Source: G963665925 sp050596425 (GTDB lineage Bacteria; Bacillota; Clostridia; Peptostreptococcales; Acidaminobacteraceae). Taken from it: a DNA stretch of 64,000 nucleotides. This document shows, in pieces, positions 17,292 to 26,969 of this stretch. A program made the position numbers and the translations under genes. The notes under the pieces are model-generated. The model did no database searches. It saw only the letters and a program-made list of their open reading frames with translations, and was not told the DNA's origin. The stretch lies in assembly GCF_050596425.1 (NCBI RefSeq), contig NZ_CP192292.1, positions 62,001-126,000 of the forward strand. The letters run 5' to 3'. Numbering within the stretch: position 1 is the first letter of the stretch; each line of letters opens with the position of its first letter.

Positions 17292-17801
17292 ATGATTAAG
17301 CAAAGAGTAGCAGACGCTATTAATGAACAAATCAATGCAGAACTATATTCTGCGTACCTTTACCTGTCTATGGCAGCATATTTTGAAGAAGAGAACCTAA
17401 GCGGATTCGCAAACTGGATGCGCGTTCAATTCGAAGAAGAGCAATTCCACGGATTAAAACTTTTCAATTACCTGCATGAACGTGGGGGTCGCGTTACATT
17501 ACAAGCTATTGAAAAGCCTAAGACAGATTGGGATAGCATTATCAACGTGTTTGAAGAGACACTTGAGCACGAGCGCCATGTCACATCACTTATCAATAAT
17601 CTAATGGATATTGCACTTGAAGAGAGTGATCATGCAACAGCATCTTTCCTAAGATGGTATATTGATGAGCAAGTTGAAGAAGAATCAGCTGCGGAAGGTA
17701 TTCTGACACAGCTTAAGTTCATTGAAGGTCAAGGCAATGCCATTCTTATGATGGATAGAGAGTTTGCAGCGCGTTCGTTCACACCGCCAGCAAACGCATA
17801 G
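17292..17801 (+). CDS. ftnA: Ferritin
   Basis: 169 aa from ATG 17292; AAAAGGAG lies about 9 nt upstream, and the in-frame start at 17253 lacks one. Non-haem ferritin with the ferroxidase pattern INAELYSAYLYLSMA, FEEEQFHGLKLFNYL and LEESDHATASFLRWYIDEQVEEE. It stores iron and so limits Fenton chemistry. A separate unit between two terminators, within the PerR-type island. Confidence 0.95.
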   Translation: MIKQRVADAINEQINAELYSAYLYLSMAAYFEEENLSGFANWMRVQFEEEQFHGLKLFNYLHERGGRVTLQAIEKPKTDWDSIINVFEETLEHERHVTSLINNLMDIALEESDHATASFLRWYIDEQVEEESAAEGILTQLKFIEGQGNAILMMDREFAARSFTPPANA

Positions 17802-17884
17802 TGTGTGTTAAATGATCCAGACTTTCAGGGATACTGGAAATCTGATTGTAGGTCTTTTTAAAGTGTGGATCAAGTTCAGATTAT

Positions 17885-17917
17885 AAAAAGCAGATGTGGT
17901 TCCATATCTGCTTTTTA
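17885..17917 (+). terminator. Terminator after ferritin
   Basis: AAAAAGCAGAT...ATCTGCTTTTT hairpin with T-run. Confidence 0.85.
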
Positions 17918-18076
17918 GTAAATAGAGCAGGACTTATGTCTTGCTATAAGATTAAATGACAGAAAATTATGAAAATCACACAGGGATATTTCATAGTTTC
18001 ATGTGCAAAGACGGTCTCTATATGAAATAGTTGCACGTTTCTTGGTGAACAGGACTTAGTTTTAGGAGGGTAAACC

Positions 18077-18655
18077 ATGGCAAGTATTATCGGTACAAAA
18101 ACAGAGAAGAACTTACTCAAAGCATTTGCTGGGGAATCACAGGCAAGAAACCGCTACACAATGTTTGCTAAAAAGGCGAAAAAAGAAGGATATGAGCAAA
18201 TTGCAGCCCTGTTTTTAGAAACAGCTGAAAACGAACGTGTCCATGCACAAAGATTTTTTAGCTTTTTAGAATCGGGTGAAGCTGTTGAAATCATTGCTTC
18301 TTACCCAGCTGGTAAAGTGGGAACCACATATGAAAACCTCATTCATGCAGCAGAAGGGGAAAATGAAGAGCATACAGTGCTGTATCCAGGTTTTGCTGAT
18401 GTGGCAAAAGATGAAGGTTTCCCGGAGATTGCAGCAGCTTTTAAACTGATTGCTAAGGTTGAAGTCGAGCATGAACTAAGATACCGTAAACTGGCTGAAA
18501 ATGTGAAGACTGAGCATGTCTTTAAGAAGGATGGGGCGTCAAGATGGAAGTGCCGTAAGTGTGGTCACGTTCATGAAGGTCTTGAAGCACCAGATATGTG
18601 TCCTACCTGTCTTCATCCTAAAGCTTACTATGAGTTGAAAGAGTTTAACTACTAG
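18077..18655 (+). CDS. rbr: Rubrerythrin
   Basis: 192 aa. Di-iron four-helix domain (about 1-145) with FAGESQARNRY, ETAENERVHAQRF, EGENEEHT and KVEVEHELRYRKL, then a C-terminal rubredoxin domain with CRKCGHVHEG and CPTC. It reduces hydrogen peroxide. SD TAGGAGGG. The roughly 275-bp upstream region holds no gene; between 17985 and 18040 it contains loosely complementary TTTCAT/ATGAAA and GTGCAAA/TTGCAC segments that might be an operator. Confidence 0.95.
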   Translation: MASIIGTKTEKNLLKAFAGESQARNRYTMFAKKAKKEGYEQIAALFLETAENERVHAQRFFSFLESGEAVEIIASYPAGKVGTTYENLIHAAEGENEEHTVLYPGFADVAKDEGFPEIAAAFKLIAKVEVEHELRYRKLAENVKTEHVFKKDGASRWKCRKCGHVHEGLEAPDMCPTCLHPKAYYELKEFNY

Positions 18656-18793
18656 GATTTGGCTTTAGGCGTACATAAAAAACACCCATAACCCATTCAC
18701 TTAGCTTGAAAGGCTTTGTTTAAATGGTTATGCGTTTATAGAGACTCTAAGGAGAGACCCACAAAATAGTTTCAGGTTTTTCTCAAGTCTTTT

Positions 18794-18833
18794 AAAAGGG
18801 AAGCTCTTGTCTTTGAAGAAGCTTCCCTTTTGC
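18794..18833. terminator. Terminator between rubrerythrin and antiporter genes
   Basis: AAAAGGGAAGCT...AGCTTCCCTTTT, A-run and T-run on either side, so usable in both directions. Confidence 0.85.
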
Positions 18834-18864
18834 ATGCAGGTGAAAAAATAAGAGACTTTGCCAC

Positions 18865-20682
18865 TTAGAGCAAATAGAAGCAAAGCCCGGTCACAAGCGT
18901 TGGCACAAGGGCGTACTTGAAGAGTGTAACCGAAGAAATACCTGATTTGAAGTGCTTTTTTAAAACGGACTGACCCACGGGATTTGGTGCATTGGCAATA
19001 ACGGTTAGCCCCCCGCCGGTGATGGCACCAGAAACAACAGCATACTTGAGGGCTTCAGGAAAGTTTGGAACCAGGGTGCTTAAGTATGTTATGGCAGCGT
19101 TGTCGTTAAATGCTGTCAAGATTATAGATGTAATATTGAGACCCTCAGCAGGTAAATTTCCAAGAAGTGGCGCAATCCACCAGGACTGGAGAGTCCCGTG
19201 AATCATGATACCAGCTAGGAAAAAAGCTACGAGTAGGGCTGGTTTTAAGTCAATCCTATTTTGATAAAAAACTGTCACTTGGAAGAATCCAAGGAAGAAC
19301 ATAAAACCCGACATGAAGAGGACGGGGTCATGTGCATTGACCACTGTCCAGGTGAGAAAGAGAATGTGAACAAGGGTAATCCAGCCTGGAACTTTTCCGG
19401 GTCGGTTGTTCCAGTTGGGATCTCTATACTGGGGCCTCTTGTCTTCTGGGAGGAGGCCGGGGAGGATTTTTTTCATTTCTTCCAGCTGGATGCCTTCAAA
19501 TTTCTCATCGATGGCTTTACGAATGTCGTAGGCCTCAATTTCTTCTTGAGTCAGACGTTTTAAGGCCAGTTCTTCCAAATTCTCCTTGAGTATATTGGAG
19601 TAGGCGTCAAGTTCATTTGTAAAGCCCACACTGCTATTGACGATGTTGGCAAGTTGGGTGAAACTATGTTCCAGTTCTTTGGTGCTGACAAAACGACTTT
19701 GAATATTTCTAATGTAAAGATAGTGTTTATAGTCTTCCTCAAGAGCCGTGATGTCTCTTTTGAATATGAGGTAATACAGGCCCGTTGAAAGTGTCATGGC
19801 TATAAGAGCCTTCCAACCAAAATTGAAAAACATGAATGATGTGGTCCAGTCCCACGGACCCGCAACCATGAGTATAGGCGGTGCGGCAAAATTGGTCAGA
19901 GATCCGCCAATGGAAACATTCACAAAGAGCAGGGCCAGCGTGGCGTAGCGTAGGTTTCTTGGAGGATTAAGCCGGTAGAATTTATCGGATAACATAAAGG
20001 CTGCAATGGTCATAGCAGCAGGTTCTGTGATAATTGAACCAAGAAGCGGAGTGACTATGAGTATGGTAAGCCACCAAATTTCTATAGAATCTCCGAAGAG
20101 CTTTACTATTTTGAAGGTTATCTTTTCAAAAAACTTAATGATTGGGCGACTGGAAGCTATGGTCATAATGACAATGATAAAAAGAGGTTCTGTGTAGTGG
20201 AGGCTGTCAAGAAAGCCCACAAAGGTTTCCCAGCTGTAAAAAAGTGAGATACAAAGCCCTAGGGCAACGGCCCAAATACCAAAAACCACTTCCACATCGC
20301 CCAGCAAATGATACATTCCAGCACTGATTGAATGGCTGTTTTTATCGACAAGCCCTTGGTGGATGAGTTCTTTATAATAGAGCTCCTTATTATGGGCTTT
20401 TTTAATAAAATAACTGCTCATAAGGGTATGGATAATGGCACAAATAAATATAATGAGGGCGAGTAAATTAAAGGGTTCTGTAGCAACCCGTCCCTTGAGG
20501 ATTTCAAGAATGTTTTCTGAATCACTTTCTTCATAAGAACTTTCTGGTCTAGGAAAAGCGTCTTCGCTTGTCTGCACAGTATCATGCCCAAAGGCGGGCA
20601 CAGCAAATATAGCAACCGTCAGGGCAAGTAAAATCAGAGTGATATATGTGTAAGAAAGGTATCGCTTTTTCTGATGTTTCAT
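18865..20682 (-). CDS. Putative Na+/H+ antiporter (Na_H_antiport_2-like)
   Basis: 605 aa from ATG 20682, which has AGAGGTGG at the right distance; the longer 20703 start does not. A signal-like segment (YITLILLALTVAIFAVPAFGH) is followed by an acidic loop and about 11 further membrane segments. IVTPLLGSIITEPAAMTIAA and FNDNAAITYLSTL resemble the paired inward hairpins of the ion-transporter superfamily. A roughly 100-aa soluble, Glu-rich loop lies mid-protein. Matches the putative Na+/H+ antiporter family as I recall it; substrate unproven. Monocistronic. Confidence 0.75.
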   Translation of the reverse strand: MKHQKKRYLSYTYITLILLALTVAIFAVPAFGHDTVQTSEDAFPRPESSYEESDSENILEILKGRVATEPFNLLALIIFICAIIHTLMSSYFIKKAHNKELYYKELIHQGLVDKNSHSISAGMYHLLGDVEVVFGIWAVALGLCISLFYSWETFVGFLDSLHYTEPLFIIVIMTIASSRPIIKFFEKITFKIVKLFGDSIEIWWLTILIVTPLLGSIITEPAAMTIAAFMLSDKFYRLNPPRNLRYATLALLFVNVSIGGSLTNFAAPPILMVAGPWDWTTSFMFFNFGWKALIAMTLSTGLYYLIFKRDITALEEDYKHYLYIRNIQSRFVSTKELEHSFTQLANIVNSSVGFTNELDAYSNILKENLEELALKRLTQEEIEAYDIRKAIDEKFEGIQLEEMKKILPGLLPEDKRPQYRDPNWNNRPGKVPGWITLVHILFLTWTVVNAHDPVLFMSGFMFFLGFFQVTVFYQNRIDLKPALLVAFFLAGIMIHGTLQSWWIAPLLGNLPAEGLNITSIILTAFNDNAAITYLSTLVPNFPEALKYAVVSGAITGGGLTVIANAPNPVGQSVLKKHFKSGISSVTLFKYALVPTLVTGLCFYLL

Positions 20683-20843
20683 AAGACCACCTCTTTGAAT
20701 CACTCATACCCCTATGCCTATCAAATTCACGAGATTCATGGAGAATTCCCATCTAGATTTGGAATTATCGAAATATTCTGTTTGAAGATGTGAAATCTTG
20801 TTATAAAATATAAGGTGAGAGTTGAAAGAAGAGAGGGATCTTG

Positions 20844-21704
20844 ATGAAAAAATTGCTTATTATTGATGGGAAGACATTGTCCTATAAGGCCTTTATGGGC
20901 TCAAAAAATTCTAAAGTGAGAACAAAGACAGGCCATCAAGTGCCCATGCTTGGAAAGTTTATGTCATATGTTTTGGACTTAATGGGAAAATATGAACCCA
21001 CTTCTATTGTTTTGACTTTTGCCCTCCCTGATTTTCCCGAGCATAAAATCGAGGCGACCCCATCTTATAAATTGCAGTTTTCACTGCTTCAAGTCCTCAT
21101 GGAGGGACTGGGAATGACCTGCTTGAAAAGTGAAAAAAACACAGGACATATTATTAAAACGCTCGTTGACTTGGCTGAGAAAGAGGACTACAAATCTTAT
21201 GTTGTGACTGAAGAAGAAAAACTCTTACAAGTCTTAAATAAGAAAACCCATGTTATTTTACTCGGCAAGCAAAAAGACACACACTATAACCCAAATAAGT
21301 TTTATTTGGAATATGGAATAGAGGCTTTGTATTACCCAGATTTATACGCTCTAACTGGATGGGAAGACTATGTGAATGGCATTCCTGGGGTGGGCAAGAA
21401 AACAGCCATAAAAATGATTCATGAATATGGACCTGTGGCACGTATTCTTCAAGACATGAATCTGGTTTCTGATTTTAGGTTAAGGGAGCTTGTTGACTTG
21501 TATCAAGAGGAGCTGGAAGACGGTTTAAATCGCATTAAGTTGAATGTGCTGGATGATTTCGAAGTCGATTTTGAAAAATCCCAGTTTGATGGATTTGGAC
21601 AGGGAGATCAAATGGTTTTGAGCCACTTTGGTCTTGATAAAATCCTTGAAGAATCAGGTGTGGATAGAAAAGATGATTTGCCCTTGTTTGAGTTTATGGA
21701 ATAA
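20844..21704 (+). CDS. 5'-3' exonuclease (FEN)-like protein with eroded active site
   Basis: 286 aa from ATG 20844 (GAGAGGG upstream; TTG 20841 is too close). It aligns with the Pol I 5'-nuclease: LLIIDGKTLSYKAF at the start and IPGVGKKTAIKMIHEYG as the helix-hairpin-helix DNA clamp. Most metal ligands are gone: Pol I FDAK reads TFAL, EADDVIGTL reads KNTGHIIKTL and TGDKDMAQL reads TEEEKLLQV. The first Asp and a YK motif remain. It is probably a DNA-binding protein without normal nuclease activity. Standalone gene. Confidence 0.8.
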   Translation: MKKLLIIDGKTLSYKAFMGSKNSKVRTKTGHQVPMLGKFMSYVLDLMGKYEPTSIVLTFALPDFPEHKIEATPSYKLQFSLLQVLMEGLGMTCLKSEKNTGHIIKTLVDLAEKEDYKSYVVTEEEKLLQVLNKKTHVILLGKQKDTHYNPNKFYLEYGIEALYYPDLYALTGWEDYVNGIPGVGKKTAIKMIHEYGPVARILQDMNLVSDFRLRELVDLYQEELEDGLNRIKLNVLDDFEVDFEKSQFDGFGQGDQMVLSHFGLDKILEESGVDRKDDLPLFEFME

Positions 21705-21961
21705 AGATATAAATATAGTAGGTCTGCTTGTTAGAGTTAAGACAAAATCATAAAGGGTGGGAAACCATCCTTTTATTGTGCATAAAATTAGTATTTTTAA
21801 ACAAGTGAATGGCCATGCTCTTGACAATGACGACAGCATTTGGATCGGAAAATTAGGGCGCTTTAATTATACATAAAAATTGTAGACTATTTTCCTGAAT
21901 ATTGTAGAAAAATAAGTTTGAATGCTTTATAATAGAAATATAGGGTATATTAAACATAAAA

Positions 21962-21975
21962 TTAGGCAACCCTAA
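21962..21975 (+). promoter_or_regulatory. DtxR-type operator at the regulator's own start
   Basis: TTAGG-CAAC-CCTAA, with half-sites as in DtxR/IdeR/MntR boxes, located immediately before the AAGGTGG ribosome-binding site of the DtxR-family gene. Suggests autoregulation. Confidence 0.55.
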
Positions 21976-21987
21976 AAAGGTGGTTTT

Positions 21988-22641
21988 ATGACAATAAGTG
22001 AACAGGATTATTTAAAAGCCATATATGAAAAAGGTGGCGCAATGGAACTTGTGAGCAACAAGACAATTTCAAGGGCTCTAGGTTTATCCCCGCCATCTGT
22101 CAGTGAAATGATCAAGAGACTTTCTTCAAGCGGTTACATTGTGTATGAACCATACAAAGGCATTCGCCTAACAGACAAGGGCATTGAGAAAGCCCTCCAG
22201 GTTAAGCGCAGACATCAATTGTGGGAACTGTGGCTGACAAAATCTCTGGGGTATCCCCTCCATATGGTCCATGAAGAAGCTGAAAGACTAGAACATGTCA
22301 TGTCAGACGAGTTAGAAAGCAGACTCTTTGAACATCTAGGGCGACCGAGCTATGGTGCAATGGGTGAACGAATTCTTACAGTGGGAGCTGTTCATGAAGG
22401 GGTGGTATCATGTCCCCTAAGTGACTGTGAAACATCTAGATCTTATATAATAACGTGGGTTGAAGACGATACAGAACTGCTTAAGTACTTTGAGAACTTG
22501 GGACTGAATCTAGGTGAGACAATTAAGGTTCTCGGAAAGGCACCCTTTAGTGGTCCAATTACCATTGAAAGGGATAAGGAGAAGATGGTCATAGGTTACC
22601 TGGCAGCCCGTAAAATTCATATGACATCGTCAGAGGACTAA
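21988..22641 (+). CDS. DtxR/MntR-family metalloregulator with FeoA-like domain
   Basis: 217 aa. Winged helix (about 1-65: SEQDYLKAIYEKGG, ALGLSPPSVSEMIKRLSSSGY), metal-binding dimerisation domain (about 66-140) with HEEAERLEHVMSDELESRL, and a C-terminal SH3/FeoA-like domain (about 145-217). The family represses or activates Mn/Fe transport genes when metal-loaded. The next gene is a putative heavy-metal exporter, so Mn sensing is most likely. A TTAGG/CCTAA palindrome covers its leader. Confidence 0.88.
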   Translation: MTISEQDYLKAIYEKGGAMELVSNKTISRALGLSPPSVSEMIKRLSSSGYIVYEPYKGIRLTDKGIEKALQVKRRHQLWELWLTKSLGYPLHMVHEEAERLEHVMSDELESRLFEHLGRPSYGAMGERILTVGAVHEGVVSCPLSDCETSRSYIITWVEDDTELLKYFENLGLNLGETIKVLGKAPFSGPITIERDKEKMVIGYLAARKIHMTSSED

Positions 22642-22713
22642 GACGATTGTAAATAAAGAAATCATCAATTAGACGACAATCAGTATGACAGAATTCAAAC
22701 AGAGGTGAAAAGA

Positions 22714-23982
22714 ATGTTCAAAGAAATAATTGACATCATCCTGTACAGTATGGAAGGCTCCTTTCTTCAAGTGACAGTCTTTGTAGGTGCTGTACTCATG
22801 ATGTTTAACTACATTAATTTTAAAACCAAGGGTGCTTTTATTGAAACCATAAAAAATGCCAAGAAGTTTCAACCGATTATAGGTGCTCTTCTAGGTCTCA
22901 CACCTGGTTGTGGGGGCGCAATATTTGTTATGCCCCTCTTTATTAAGGGCAATGTAACCTTTGGTACTGTGGTTGCAACACTGGTTGCAACAATGGGCGA
23001 TGCGGCCTTTGTTGTTATATCGACAATGCCCCTGCACTACCTTTGGATTTCAGTTATATCTTTTGCTGCTGCAATCATCACAGGCTACATTGTGGATTAC
23101 TTTAAGGTTGGTGATAAACTGCTGGCCAACTTGAAAATTAACAATCAAGAAGAACTTGAAGCCCTTCATGCCAAGGCGGATCATATGCTGATTGAAATGG
23201 CCAGTGGTGGAGAAGAAACACACAATCATGAAAATTACAGCCATATAGGTCACGATGAAGGTGATATTGTCGATCTAGCCCTTCACCATAATGCAAAAGG
23301 GCACCAAAAGCCTGATTCATTAGGCTACCGATTTACCCATACCTTCTTTAAGATTTACTGGGTTTTCATAGCGGTTGGTCTTGTGCTTGGTGTAATGCTT
23401 CTCTTCCAAGTGGATGTGAATGCGATGGCAGTACCGAATCTTGGGGCTTACATAGGTGTGGCCGGAACACTTATTTCTGCGGCCCTCATGATTATGGGTA
23501 AGAAATTCCTAGCAGATGACACCCATGAAGAAGCGGAAATGAAGCTTATGTCTTTAAAGGAAACCTTTATACACGGTGCTGAAGAAACAGCATTTGTTGG
23601 CACATGGGTTTTTGTGGCCTACCTCATTTATGAAATTGGTGTCTTTATGCTTGGCGGTGCGGATTATGCCGCCGGTGAGATGATTATGAAGGAAATGATG
23701 CTTGCCGCAGGACTCTACTCGGTTATTATCGGTGCGGCCATTGGACTTATTCCGGGTTGTGGCCCTCAAATTATATTTGTGGCTCTCTTTACAAAGGGTA
23801 TGGTTCCATTTGCAGCCGTTGTGGCCAATGCTATTTCACAGGACGGGGATGCTCTCTTCCCACTCCTTGCAATTGATAGAAAGTCGTCCCTATGGGCGAC
23901 TGTTATTACAACAATTCCAGCCTTTGTGTTTGGTATTGCCATATACTATTTAGAGGTTAAATATGGATGGTTTGCGTTTTAA
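22714..23982 (+). CDS. Putative manganese/heavy-metal transporter (ArsP_2-like, about 10 TM)
   Basis: 422 aa from ATG 22714 (AGAGGTGA SD; the GTG at 22705 overlaps it). Two homologous halves each carry an (I/L)PGCG motif: GLTPGCGGAIFVMPLF and GLIPGCGPQIIFVALF, with MGDAAFVVI and QDGDALFPLL later in each half. A His/Glu-rich cytoplasmic loop (HNHENYSHIGHDEGD) between them may bind metal. Permease family annotated as putative Mn transporters. Directly downstream of the DtxR-type gene. Confidence 0.82.
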   Translation: MFKEIIDIILYSMEGSFLQVTVFVGAVLMMFNYINFKTKGAFIETIKNAKKFQPIIGALLGLTPGCGGAIFVMPLFIKGNVTFGTVVATLVATMGDAAFVVISTMPLHYLWISVISFAAAIITGYIVDYFKVGDKLLANLKINNQEELEALHAKADHMLIEMASGGEETHNHENYSHIGHDEGDIVDLALHHNAKGHQKPDSLGYRFTHTFFKIYWVFIAVGLVLGVMLLFQVDVNAMAVPNLGAYIGVAGTLISAALMIMGKKFLADDTHEEAEMKLMSLKETFIHGAEETAFVGTWVFVAYLIYEIGVFMLGGADYAAGEMIMKEMMLAAGLYSVIIGAAIGLIPGCGPQIIFVALFTKGMVPFAAVVANAISQDGDALFPLLAIDRKSSLWATVITTIPAFVFGIAIYYLEVKYGWFAF

Positions 23983-24109
23983 GTAGGGACGTAGAATCAT
24001 TACAGCTTTGACGTATAAAAGAATTATTACGAGGTGGTTATGAAATATACTCAACAACTTGACCGCTGAATTTAATTTTATTACGTATTGTTTAACGATT
24101 ATTTAAGTT

Positions 24110-24137
24110 GAGTGGGTCCCAGAGGGGCCCACTTTTG
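24110..24137 (+). terminator. Terminator after the metal transporter
   Basis: AGTGGG...CCCACT stem followed by TTTT. Confidence 0.7.
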
Positions 24138-24198
24138 ATATTATAATAGATAGGGATTTAATAAAAATACATTGAAGCATTTGAGGAGGTTTATACAT

Positions 24199-25308
24199 AT
24201 GGTGAATCGTGAAAGACTCGTAGAAAGATTTCTGAAATATGTTCAAATCGACAGTGAAACTAGAAACGAGAAAGAATTTTCTGAAGCACTTATAGCAGAA
24301 ATGAAGGAAATGGGTCTTGAAATATCAAGAGACAATGCGGGCACACCTGTTGGTTCTAACACAGACAACATTGTTGCGCGTCTAAAGGGCTCTACAGACC
24401 AACCTTCTGTTATGTTCAGTTCTCATATGGACACTGTGACGCCTGGTAATGGTGTTAAGCCAATCGTTGAAGATGGCATTATTAAAACAGATGGCACAAC
24501 AGTTCTTGGTGGCGATGATAAAGCGGGCATTGCTGCAATTATGGAAGCCTTCCAAGTTCTGATTGAAAATGACATACCACATGGTGATGTTGAAGCTGTT
24601 ATTACAATCGCAGAAGAAGGCGGTCTGAATGGTTCTAAGAATCTAGACTACAGTCTTGTGAATTCAAAAATGGGATTTGTTCTTGATTCTGGTGGCAAGA
24701 CAGGTGAAGTTATCGTCCAAGGTCCTGCACAAGACAAGATTGATGTAACGATTTCTGGTAAGCCTGCCCATGCTGGTGTGGCACCTCAAGAAGGTATCAG
24801 TGCTATTATGGTGGCGTCTGAAGCCATCAATAACATGAAGCTTCTTCGTGTGGACGAGGAAACAACAGCTAATATTGGCGTTATTGAAGGCGGCCAAGTG
24901 ACAAACATCGTTTGCCCAGAAGTGAAAATTAAAGCAGAAGCCCGTTCTCTTTCAAATGAAAAGCTGGATGCACAGTCGGCACATATGTCAAAGTGCTTCA
25001 AGGATGCGGCTGAGAAGTTTGGTGCACAGGCGAATGTTGAAGTTTCACGTGCATACAGTGCTTTTCTAGTGGAAGAAAATGATGCTATCATTGCCATTAT
25101 TAAAAAGGCTATGGATGCTGTTGGAGCAAAGACACACCTGACAACATCTGGCGGTGGATCTGATACAAACATTTACAATGGCAATGGCATCAAGGCCATT
25201 AACCTTGGTATCGGCATGCAAAAGGTTCATACACTTGAAGAGTTTATCGAAATCGCTGACCTTGTAAAGAGTGCAGAACTCGTTGTAGAGATTATTAAGA
25301 ACGTATAA
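24199..25308 (+). CDS. M20-family peptidase (peptidase T-like tripeptidase)
   Basis: 369 aa from ATG 24199 (TGAGGAGG upstream). Zinc ligands and catalytic residues are visible: SSHMDTVTPG, GGDDKAG, AEEGGLNG, FVLDSGG and the C-terminal GGGSDTN. A lid domain lies between about 180 and 290. It cleaves N-terminal residues from short peptides in the cytoplasm. Monocistronic; terminator at 25396. Codon choice is like highly expressed neighbours such as hcp. Confidence 0.9.
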   Translation: MVNRERLVERFLKYVQIDSETRNEKEFSEALIAEMKEMGLEISRDNAGTPVGSNTDNIVARLKGSTDQPSVMFSSHMDTVTPGNGVKPIVEDGIIKTDGTTVLGGDDKAGIAAIMEAFQVLIENDIPHGDVEAVITIAEEGGLNGSKNLDYSLVNSKMGFVLDSGGKTGEVIVQGPAQDKIDVTISGKPAHAGVAPQEGISAIMVASEAINNMKLLRVDEETTANIGVIEGGQVTNIVCPEVKIKAEARSLSNEKLDAQSAHMSKCFKDAAEKFGAQANVEVSRAYSAFLVEENDAIIAIIKKAMDAVGAKTHLTTSGGGSDTNIYNGNGIKAINLGIGMQKVHTLEEFIEIADLVKSAELVVEIIKNV

Positions 25309-25395
25309 GGGCAAGTGGAAAAAAAAGAAAAATAAAAATAGAAAATAAAAAAATTAATGGATATATTGAATCAGATTCAGTGTAACCTGTTGCCA

Positions 25396-25452
25396 AAAAC
25401 CTCCAAATTGGTCGAGATCTTTTAAATAAGATGACCCGTTTGGAGGTTTTTA
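25396..25452. terminator. Bidirectional terminator
   Basis: AAAACCTCCAAA/TTTGGAGGTTTT 12-bp perfect stem between the converging peptidase and MocR genes. Confidence 0.85.
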
Positions 25453-25490
25453 TATTTTATGAGGGTGCTGTGCCAGCCATCAATCTATGG

Positions 25491-26813
25491 TTATAGAAGT
25501 TGAAAGAGTTTTTCAAGACCGGTTTCAATTTTTTCCTGCCTTGTGTTTGTCACATTGAGTCTTAAGTAGTGATGACTTTGGGCATGGGGAAGGGAAAAGT
25601 TTTCTGAAGCGCTCATAATGTGAATGTTATTGTCTTTAAGCCTTGAAACCGGTGCCGGATGATCTAGTTCAAGGCATGTAAAAACGGCCTTTGAACTCGG
25701 CTTTGTATATCGGATGGATGGGGTATGGCAGACCAGTTTCTCAAGACTGCCGTGGAGTGTGTCAGCCCTTTTTTTGTAGAGACTGTTCATTTTTTTAGCA
25801 TGCTTTTTAAACATACCGCTTCGGTGGTAAATTTCAAGGGCTGCTTGTGAGATCATGGATGAGTCTATGTCTGCGTAGACCTTGCGTTTTATAAAGACAT
25901 CTACCAAGTCATCTGGCAAGATGGAAACACCGACACGAAGGCCAGGAAAAATAATTTTCGAATAGCTCTTTAGGTAGATGGTGTACCTTCGCTGGGAATC
26001 GTATGCGAAAAGTGGGTCGGCCTTTGGGTTGGTTTCATAGTCAGACAAAAAATCATCTTCAACAATATAAACATCATATTTATAAGCCAAGTCCACAAGG
26101 CTTTGTTTTTGATTATCTGCCAGGGAACTGCCAAGGGGGTTGTGAAATCTTGGCATGGTATAGAAAAATTTTATATTTTCTGTGGCAAAGATTTTTTCAA
26201 GTTTTTCAAGGTCTATCCCTTGGTGGGTTCTTTCTATATAAGACACAGATTTTCCAAGTGTCTGAAGTTGGTCAAGAAACAAATGATAGGTGGGTTGTTC
26301 CACCAAAATAGTATCCTTACCACTGGGAAAGGGCATGTCAATAAGCAGGGATAAGGCCTGCTGGACCCCTGAGGTTATGACGAGGTTCTTGGCCTTGGTG
26401 AAAATTTGATCCTTCATAAGGGATTTTACGGATACATCAATGAGCCCATTCAGTCCCCGAGCGGTTCCATAGAGGAAGAGTTCAGCCTGATATTTTTGTA
26501 TGGCCTGGTTGATGCAAAGCTGAAAGTCTTGATAGGGAAAGAGACTGGGGTTGGGAGAAGACGTTGCAAAATCTATGTCAGTTTCTTCGTCATACAGTGA
26601 ATTTTGCCTTGTAAGAACATAATAACCACTTTGGGGCACAACATAGATAAGATTCTTATCGACTAATATTTCAAGAGCCTTTATCACCGTTGATTTATGA
26701 GCATTGTAGTCCTTACAAATGCTTCGAATGGAAGGCAATTTTGCCCCTTGGCTATAGGCGCCATTTTCAATTATCTTTTCAAGTTGACCTGCAAGTTCAA
26801 TATACTTATACAT
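25491..26813 (-). CDS. MocR/GntR-type regulator with aminotransferase-like domain
   Basis: 440 aa from ATG 26813 (GAAAGGA on the minus strand). N-terminal GntR winged helix (about 1-70: LPSIRSICKDYNAHKSTVIKALE) and a class I aminotransferase-fold domain with VEDDFLSDYE and the PLP-lysine region LKSYSKIIFPGLRVG. MocR proteins sense PLP or amino compounds and often control a neighbouring gene; here the divergent EamA-type transporter is the obvious target. Confidence 0.9.
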   Translation of the reverse strand: MYKYIELAGQLEKIIENGAYSQGAKLPSIRSICKDYNAHKSTVIKALEILVDKNLIYVVPQSGYYVLTRQNSLYDEETDIDFATSSPNPSLFPYQDFQLCINQAIQKYQAELFLYGTARGLNGLIDVSVKSLMKDQIFTKAKNLVITSGVQQALSLLIDMPFPSGKDTILVEQPTYHLFLDQLQTLGKSVSYIERTHQGIDLEKLEKIFATENIKFFYTMPRFHNPLGSSLADNQKQSLVDLAYKYDVYIVEDDFLSDYETNPKADPLFAYDSQRRYTIYLKSYSKIIFPGLRVGVSILPDDLVDVFIKRKVYADIDSSMISQAALEIYHRSGMFKKHAKKMNSLYKKRADTLHGSLEKLVCHTPSIRYTKPSSKAVFTCLELDHPAPVSRLKDNNIHIMSASENFSLPHAQSHHYLRLNVTNTRQEKIETGLEKLFQLL

Positions 26814-26826
26814 ACTTGGTCCTTTC

Positions 26827-26892
26827 AACTGTACCGCCACAGTTTCCTTTTGATGTCATTGTACACCTATATAGGGCGTGTTTCAATAAGAC
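26827..26892 (-). promoter_or_regulatory. MocR promoter and possible operator
   Basis: Minus strand TTGAAA, 17-nt spacer, TACAAT (26867-26862 region), followed in the leader by AACTGT-N6-ACAGTT (26827-26844), a perfect inverted repeat ending just before the SD. Confidence 0.5.
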
Positions 26893-26969
26893 TACAGACA
26901 ATCGACCATGAGAGGGCATTAAACTCTGTAAACTTGAAAGTAAAAACAAATATGAAAAGGAGTTTTACA

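Noticed and set aside
24032..24069. Nine-codon ORF with good SD between the metal transporter and M20 peptidase
   Set aside because: Too short to support as a gene, no attenuator-like codon content, and ends before a simple terminator.
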